DNA from: AA29 sp041481445
Lineage (GTDB): Bacteria > Acidobacteriota > Vicinamibacteria > Fen-336
Length of the DNA: 27,285 bases
Reading direction: 5' to 3'
Assembly (NCBI GenBank): GCA_041481445.1
Contig: JBGPBV010000090.1
Location: 1 to 27,285, forward strand
The translations under genes were made by a program, and so were the position numbers. Numbering within the stretch: the first letter of the stretch is position 1; each line of letters opens with the position of its first letter. The notes beneath the pieces were generated by a model, which did no database searches, was not told the DNA's origin, and was given only the letters and a program-made list of their open reading frames with translations. This document shows positions 22,897 to 27,285 of the stretch, piece after piece.

Positions 22897-23923
22897 GCTC
22901 CACCTCCACCACCACGCCCTCGCTCGGCCGGAGTGACACCGCCTGGCCGACGACGACGGCCTGCGCGGTGTAGGCCACGAGGTCGAGGCCATCGGCCACG
23001 CGCGCGACCACCCTCCACAGGTGACCGTGATAGCCGCATTCGGTCACGGTGGCGTGCAGGGCGCCGGGCGCGCCCTCGGCCACGACGCTGACGCTCTCGG
23101 GCCGCACGGCCACGCGCACCGTACGGCCCGCGAGCGAAGAGGGAAGCGAGAGGGGCAGCCGCTGGCCGGCCACGAGCAGCGTGCCGTCGGCCTGGGCCTG
23201 ACCGTGGAGCAGGGTGGCCGCGCCCAGGAACGTGGCCACGAACGGCGAGCGCGGGCGCCGGTACACGCCCTCCGCCGTCCCGACCTGCTCGACGCGGCCC
23301 TGGCTCATGACCGCGACGACGTCGGACATCTCCAGCGCCTCCTCCTGGTCGTGGGTGACGTAGATGGTGGTGATCCCGACCTCCCGCTGCAGGCGCCGGA
23401 TCTCGCGCCGCATCTCCACGCGGAGCTGCGCGTCGAGGTTCGAGAGCGGCTCGTCCAGGAGCAGCACGTCCGGCTCGAGCACGATGGCGCGGGCCAGCGC
23501 GATGCGCTGCTGCTGGCCGCCCGAGAGCTGGCCTGGATGGCGGTCGCCGAGCCCGCCCATGCCCACGCGCTCGAGCACTCCGCGCACGCGCTCGGCCACC
23601 TCCGCCCGCGGCCGGCGCCGGAGCCGCAGGCCGTAGGACACGTTCTCGCTCACCGTCATGTGCGGCCAGAGCGCGTAGCTCTGGAAGACGAAGCCGATGC
23701 GCCGCCGCCAGGGCGGCTCCCCCCCCACGTCGCGATCGCCCACCTGCACCGTTCCCGCGTCGGGCTCCACGAACCCCGCGATGATGCGGAGGAGCGTCGT
23801 CTTGCCGCAGCCGGAGGGGCCGAGGAGGGTCGCGAAGCCGCCGGCGGGGAAGTCGAGGGTGACCTCGTGCAGGGCGGCCGCCCCTCCGTACTGCTTGCGG
23901 ATGCCGGCCACCCGCACGGGCAC
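22883..23923 (-). CDS. ABC importer ATPase (ferric-iron/phosphonate-type, FbpC-like)
   Basis: 346 residues from a GTG 14 bp after the permease stop. It has Walker A GPSGCGKTT, Q loop FVFQSYALWPHMTV, signature LSGGQQQR, Walker B VLLLDEPLSNLD and switch His in YVTHDQEEAL, followed by a C-terminal TOBE-type regulatory domain (VRVAVRPESVSVV). This is the usual layout for importers of the iron(III), polyamine, sulfate and phosphonate group. It energises the permease encoded just upstream. A much longer in-frame reading extends to 25246 through the permease gene; that part is antigenic noise of the wrong frame and is excluded. Confidence 0.88.
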   Translation of the reverse strand: MPVRVAGIRKQYGGAAALHEVTLDFPAGGFATLLGPSGCGKTTLLRIIAGFVEPDAGTVQVGDRDVGGEPPWRRRIGFVFQSYALWPHMTVSENVSYGLRLRRRPRAEVAERVRGVLERVGMGGLGDRHPGQLSGGQQQRIALARAIVLEPDVLLLDEPLSNLDAQLRVEMRREIRRLQREVGITTIYVTHDQEEALEMSDVVAVMSQGRVEQVGTAEGVYRRPRSPFVATFLGAATLLHGQAQADGTLLVAGQRLPLSLPSSLAGRTVRVAVRPESVSVVAEGAPGALHATVTECGYHGHLWRVVARVADGLDLVAYTAQAVVVGQAVSLRPSEGVVVEVELSSR

Positions 23924-23937
23924 GGCCGCGCGCGCGC

Positions 23938-25590
23938 TCAGGAGAGGACCGCTCCCACGCGATAGTGCCGCCGGATCAGGTAGAGAGGCACGTAGATGGA
24001 GACCATCATGACCACGGCCGTGGCCGAGGCCACCCCGAACTGTCCGCCCATGCCTTGCGCGGCCTGGAAGATCACCACCGTCATCGTCGTCCAGGCCGCG
24101 CTGTAGAGCATGATCGTCGCGCTCAGCTCCGTGATCGTGGCCAGGAAGGTGAGGGTGGCCCCGGAGGCGAGGCCGGGCAGGATGAGGCGCACGGTGATGT
24201 CCCGGAAGACGCGCGCCGGCGTCGCCCCCACGCTCATGGCCGCCTCCTCCAGGCTCGGGTGCACCTGGTAGAGCGCCGCCTCCGCCGCCTTCATCGAGTA
24301 GGGCAGCTTCCGGATGAAGTAGGCGATGCCGAGGATGGCCCCCGTGCCGGTGAGGGCCAGGGGCGGGCGGCTGAAGGCGACGATGAGGCCGACGGCGAGA
24401 ACGGTCCCCGGGACGAGGTAGGGGAACATGACGAGCGCGTTCAACCCCGGCCCCAGCACCGCGAACGCCCTCCGCACCACGATGTAGGCCACGAGCACGC
24501 CCGCCACCACCGCGGCCACGGTGGAGACCAGGGCCAGCACGTAGCTCACGAGCACGGGGGAGAGCGACCGTCGCCCCAGCGCCTCGTAGTTGGCGAGCGT
24601 GACCGGGAGCCGGGGCACGTCCATGGTCCAGGTCACGAAGGACAGCGCGGTGACCACGAGGTGGGGCGTGAAGACGAGCAGGAACACGAGCCCGGTCCAC
24701 GTCATCACGAGGACGGTGCCGAGGCGGGAGAGCGGCCGGCGGGTGGCGCGGGCCGTGCCCGGGAGCGCGTAGCTGCGCCGCGTCAGGAGCCAGCGCTGGG
24801 CCATGAGCACGATGGTGGAGAGGCCGACCATGACGAGGCTGGCCGTGGACGCCATCGAGGGGCTCGTGGACACCTCGCCCAGGAACTCGTTGTAGACGAG
24901 GACGGGCAGCACCTCGACGTCGCCTCCGATGATCTTCGGGGTGCCGAAGTCGGTGAAGGCGGTCATGAGCACGAGGTAGCCCACGGTGAGGAGCGCGGGC
25001 GTGGCCATGGGCAGGGACACCTGCAGGTACGCGCGCCGCCGGCTCGCCCCCACGCTCATGGCCGCTTCCTCGAGCGAAGGGTCCATGTTCGAGAAGGCGT
25101 CGTGGGCGAACAGGAAGACGAGGCCGACCGTGCTCCACAGTCCCACCCACACGATGCCCTGGAAGCCGACGATGCTGTCGAAGGGGATGCCGACCGCGCG
25201 CAGGGCGGAAGAGAAAAGGCCGCTCCAGCCCAGGAGCATGATCCACACGTAGGCGCCCAGGAAGGGCGGCGTGACCGTGGCCATGGCGGCCAGGGTGAGG
25301 ACCGCGCCCTTGCCGGGCAGCCGGTAGCGCGCGTGCACGAAGGCCAGGGGCACCGCCACCACCAGGGCCAGGGCGGTGATGACCAGGCTCAGGATCACGC
25401 TGTTGCGGAGCGCGGAGAGGTAGCGCGCCTCCCGGAAGAAGCGCGCGAAGTGGGCGAGGGTGGGGGAGCCGTCCGGCGCGACGAGGCTCGCGCGCACGAG
25501 CCAGAGCTGGGGGAGCACCACCAGCGCGATCAGGACCAGGCCCAGGGCCAGGGCCACGCCCAGCCAGGGATCGCGGCCGCGATGGATCAT
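23938..25590 (-). CDS. ABC importer permease, fused two-domain (FbpB-like)
   Basis: 550 residues with about twelve transmembrane helices, from GVALALGLVLIALVVLPQLWLV at the N-terminus. It contains two BPD-type permease halves, each with an EAA loop: EEAAMSVGASRRRAYLQVSLPMA in the first and EEAAMSVGATPARVFRDITVRLI in the second. One polypeptide therefore supplies both membrane halves of the importer, as in iron(III) transporters such as FbpB/AfuB. It starts 10 bp after the binding-protein stop and is followed by the ATPase, forming a clear binding protein-permease-ATPase operon. The substrate is not shown by the sequence. Confidence 0.9.
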   Translation of the reverse strand: MIHRGRDPWLGVALALGLVLIALVVLPQLWLVRASLVAPDGSPTLAHFARFFREARYLSALRNSVILSLVITALALVVAVPLAFVHARYRLPGKGAVLTLAAMATVTPPFLGAYVWIMLLGWSGLFSSALRAVGIPFDSIVGFQGIVWVGLWSTVGLVFLFAHDAFSNMDPSLEEAAMSVGASRRRAYLQVSLPMATPALLTVGYLVLMTAFTDFGTPKIIGGDVEVLPVLVYNEFLGEVSTSPSMASTASLVMVGLSTIVLMAQRWLLTRRSYALPGTARATRRPLSRLGTVLVMTWTGLVFLLVFTPHLVVTALSFVTWTMDVPRLPVTLANYEALGRRSLSPVLVSYVLALVSTVAAVVAGVLVAYIVVRRAFAVLGPGLNALVMFPYLVPGTVLAVGLIVAFSRPPLALTGTGAILGIAYFIRKLPYSMKAAEAALYQVHPSLEEAAMSVGATPARVFRDITVRLILPGLASGATLTFLATITELSATIMLYSAAWTTMTVVIFQAAQGMGGQFGVASATAVVMMVSIYVPLYLIRRHYRVGAVLS

Positions 25591-25600
25591 GGCCGTGGCC

Positions 25601-26626
25601 TCAGGAGGAAGCGCGGGCCCGCGCCTCCGCGAACTTCTGCAGGATCTCGTCGCGACGGGTGGTGATCCACTCGATGTCGGGCTGGATGAGCCTCACGCCC
25701 GTGAGGTCCAGGAGCCCGGCGGGAGGAGGAACCCCCTTGCGCGCGGAGCGGCGGCCCAGCTTGGAGACCACGATCTCGTGCGCCTCCGCGCTCGACATCC
25801 AGTTCAGGAAGGCGGCCGCGGCCTCGGGGTGCGGCGCCCCCGCGATGAGGCCGCAGCCGTCGGCCTGCGGGATGACGCCTTCCTCCGCCACCACCATCTT
25901 GAGGGGCGCCCCCGCCGCGATGTACTCGCGGAGCATGTTCTCGAAGATGAACCCGGCCGCCACCTCGCCGTCCTTGAGCCACTTGAAGCTCGTCTCCGAG
26001 CTGTCGGTCAGGCGCACGTTCTTGAGGAGGGCGGCCATGTAGTCCCATCCGTGCACGCTCACGAGCGCGGGCACGTAGGTGTAGGCGGTGCCCGAGACCG
26101 CGGGGTTGGACATCCCGATGCGGCCGCGCTTCGCCCACTTGGGATCGGCGAGGTCCTTGAAGCTGCGCGGGAGGTCGTCGGGCACGCGCCGGGTGTTCAC
26201 GGCGAGGTGCAGGACGTTGCGCGTCCACGGCTGCCACTTCCGGGCGGGATCGCGGGCCTCGAAGGCGTCCGCCTCCGCGATGTCCAGGGGAGCGAAGAGG
26301 TCACCGTTCGCGCGGTAGAGCTCGAGGGCGCCTCCCCAGAACACGTCGCCCAGCGGGCTCGCCTTCTCCGCGCGCATGCGGCTCAGCAGCTCGCCCGCGC
26401 CGCCCCGGATCACGTTGATGCGCAGCGCCGGGTTCTTCTGCTGGTAGGCGTCGATGAGGGGGGTGGTGATCTCCTGCCCCTGGGCGGCGTAGATGTCGAG
26501 CTCCGCGACGGGACCCGAGGCGCGCAGGCAAGCGGAGAGGCAGGCCCCGGCCAGGAGCACGGAGGCGAGGCTCGTGCGCGCGACCGGCCGTTCGACGATC
26601 AGCGGCGCCTCCCCACAGGGCCACAT
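25601..26626 (-). CDS. ABC importer periplasmic substrate-binding protein (SBP type 1/6 family)
   Basis: 341 residues. The N-terminal hydrophobic segment (SLASVLLAGACLSAC) contains a lipobox-like LSAC with Cys33, so it is probably a lipoprotein. The mature part has the typical start ELDIYAAQGQEITTPLIDAYQQ, then GELLSRMRAEKASPLGDVFWGG, SFKDLADPKWAKRGRIGMSNPAVSG and FLNWMSSAEAHEIV, as in binding proteins of iron(III), thiamine and 2-aminoethylphosphonate importers. The paired tyrosines of classical ferric-binding proteins are not evident, so iron is not certain. No strong ribosome site is seen at the ATG. First gene of the importer operon, divergent from the gene at 26767. Confidence 0.85.
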   Translation of the reverse strand: MWPCGEAPLIVERPVARTSLASVLLAGACLSACLRASGPVAELDIYAAQGQEITTPLIDAYQQKNPALRINVIRGGAGELLSRMRAEKASPLGDVFWGGALELYRANGDLFAPLDIAEADAFEARDPARKWQPWTRNVLHLAVNTRRVPDDLPRSFKDLADPKWAKRGRIGMSNPAVSGTAYTYVPALVSVHGWDYMAALLKNVRLTDSSETSFKWLKDGEVAAGFIFENMLREYIAAGAPLKMVVAEEGVIPQADGCGLIAGAPHPEAAAAFLNWMSSAEAHEIVVSKLGRRSARKGVPPPAGLLDLTGVRLIQPDIEWITTRRDEILQKFAEARARASS

Positions 26627-26737
26627 GAGAAGCGCGTCAGTCTATCGCGGCCGCCGCCCATCCGCCTCGGCCGGTCGTTCCCTCTTCGCATCTGTCGACA
26701 GGTTCGATATCTTCAGGCACGGTGTTCGGGCGAACGA

Positions 26738-26755
26738 CCAGGCGTCACGGCCTGG
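26738..26755 (+). promoter_or_regulatory. Leader hairpin upstream of the secreted-protein gene
   Basis: CCAGGC, loop GTCACG, GCCTGG: a perfect 6-bp stem directly before the AAAGGAGGG ribosome site and ATG of the gene at 26767. It matches the leader at 19673-19690; the outer six base pairs are kept while the loop and the innermost pair differ. Confidence 0.5.
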
Positions 26756-26766
26756 AAAGGAGGGCC

Positions 26767-27285
26767 ATGCGCTCACCGGCGGTCGCGCTTTCCCTTTGCG
26801 GGCTCCTCCTGGGGGCACGGCCCGCGTGGTCGGCCGAGCCGGCGGAGCCGCTCTTCCAGCGAGCCGCCGAGAACGGCGTGCGCTCGGAAGAGGTCTTCCG
26901 GCGCACGCGCAAGATGATGCAGGCCTGGCTCGCGTACGCCGACCCGCGCACGCTGCTGCTGCCCGACTACCTTCCCGGCGAGAAGCGCGGCCGCGGCCCC
27001 CTGGACCTCTACACGCCGCACAACTCCGGCGCGGACAACTATCCCTACCTGCTCGCCACCGCGTTCTTCACCGACCGCGCGACCTACGACGGCCGGATGC
27101 GCGACATGTTGCGCAACGAGATCCGCTACACCGACACCGGCGACGGCATCCCCGGGAACCTCGAGCTGAAGACGGGCACGCTCGGCCCGCCCAGCCTCTT
27201 CGGCGCGGCTGAATACGCGAAGGACGGGCTGCTCGCCATCACCGAGCTGCTCGGCCGCACGCCCTGGTTCTACCGGATGGCGGAC
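26767..27285 (+). CDS. Secreted protein of unknown function, 5' part (runs off the window)
   Basis: 173 codons are present, with no stop before the window ends. The start has a strong AAAGGAGGG ribosome site. A signal peptide (RSPAVALSLCGLLLGARPAWSA) is followed by EPAEPLFQRAAENGVRSEEVFRRTRKMMQAW, then LLPDYLPGEKRGRGPLDLYTPHNSGADNYPYLLATAFFTD and TDTGDGIPGNLELK. I do not recognise the family. The Trp, Tyr and Asp content and helical spacing could fit an alpha/alpha-barrel carbohydrate-active enzyme, but this is a guess. A 5' stub of a paralogue, with the same leader, lies at 19702-19857. Confidence 0.8.
   Translation, partial: MRSPAVALSLCGLLLGARPAWSAEPAEPLFQRAAENGVRSEEVFRRTRKMMQAWLAYADPRTLLLPDYLPGEKRGRGPLDLYTPHNSGADNYPYLLATAFFTDRATYDGRMRDMLRNEIRYTDTGDGIPGNLELKTGTLGPPSLFGAAEYAKDGLLAITELLGRTPWFYRMAD

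Noticed and set aside
22883..25246. A 787-codon frame joining the ABC ATPase to upstream sequence.
   Set aside because: The upstream portion overlaps the two-domain permease in another frame and has no membrane segments or motifs; the permease frame has both EAA loops.
25601..26626. Assigning the ABC importer specifically to ferric iron.
   Set aside because: Layout fits iron(III) importers, but the paired tyrosines typical of ferric-binding proteins are not seen, and related systems move phosphonates, thiamine or other solutes.

Overview
The window is 27.3 kb of very GC-rich bacterial DNA with dense, mostly operonic genes and no tRNA, rRNA, CRISPR array, transposase or phage gene that I can see. 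The gene types (secreted parallel beta-helix proteins, a TPR-CHAT protein, a PknB-type kinase fused to TolB-like and TPR domains, a winged-helix/FHA protein, periplasmic methanethiol oxidase) fit a free-living soil or sediment bacterium, for example Acidobacteriota or Methylomirabilota/Rokubacteria. This placement is inference from gene content only.

Region 1 (1-4.7 kb, minus strand): an atypical sigma factor, a one-pass membrane anti-sigma factor and three tandem secreted beta-helix paralogues, apparently one operon. Region 2 (4.7-9.4 kb, plus strand): a secreted TPR-CHAT caspase-like protein, divergent from the sigma gene, followed 1 bp later by the ABC-F ATPase Uup. Region 3 (9.5-10.4 kb, plus): a soluble histidine kinase with a repeated Asn-Gly-His tail.

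Region 4 (16.8-10.4 kb, minus): a membrane Ser/Thr kinase with TolB/TPR sensor region, a cobalamin-type radical SAM enzyme of the RiPP-maturation family (start/stop overlap with the kinase), a 79-residue Lys-rich then Gly-rich peptide (overlapping the radical SAM stop and with a strong ribosome binding site), and a winged-helix/FHA protein. This is the best candidate here for an undescribed system: a kinase-controlled peptide-modification cassette in which the FHA protein could read the kinase's phosphothreonine mark.

Region 5 (16.9-21.2 kb): a methanethiol oxidase (SBP56/MtoX) and SCO-type copper chaperone operon lies between two direct copies of a CehA/McbA-type PHP metallohydrolase gene. 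The downstream copy has lost exactly 188 and 76 codons at short microhomologies, with the frame kept. Next to the full copy is the 5' stub of a secreted-protein gene whose longer paralogue begins at 26767; both copies share a leader hairpin.

Region 6 (21.5-27.3 kb): a Tat-exported GH30 glycosidase (plus), a three-gene ABC importer of the ferric-iron/phosphonate type (minus), and the 5' part of a secreted protein that runs off the window (plus). No gene-free gap exceeds 300 bp; the longest is 21195-21462.
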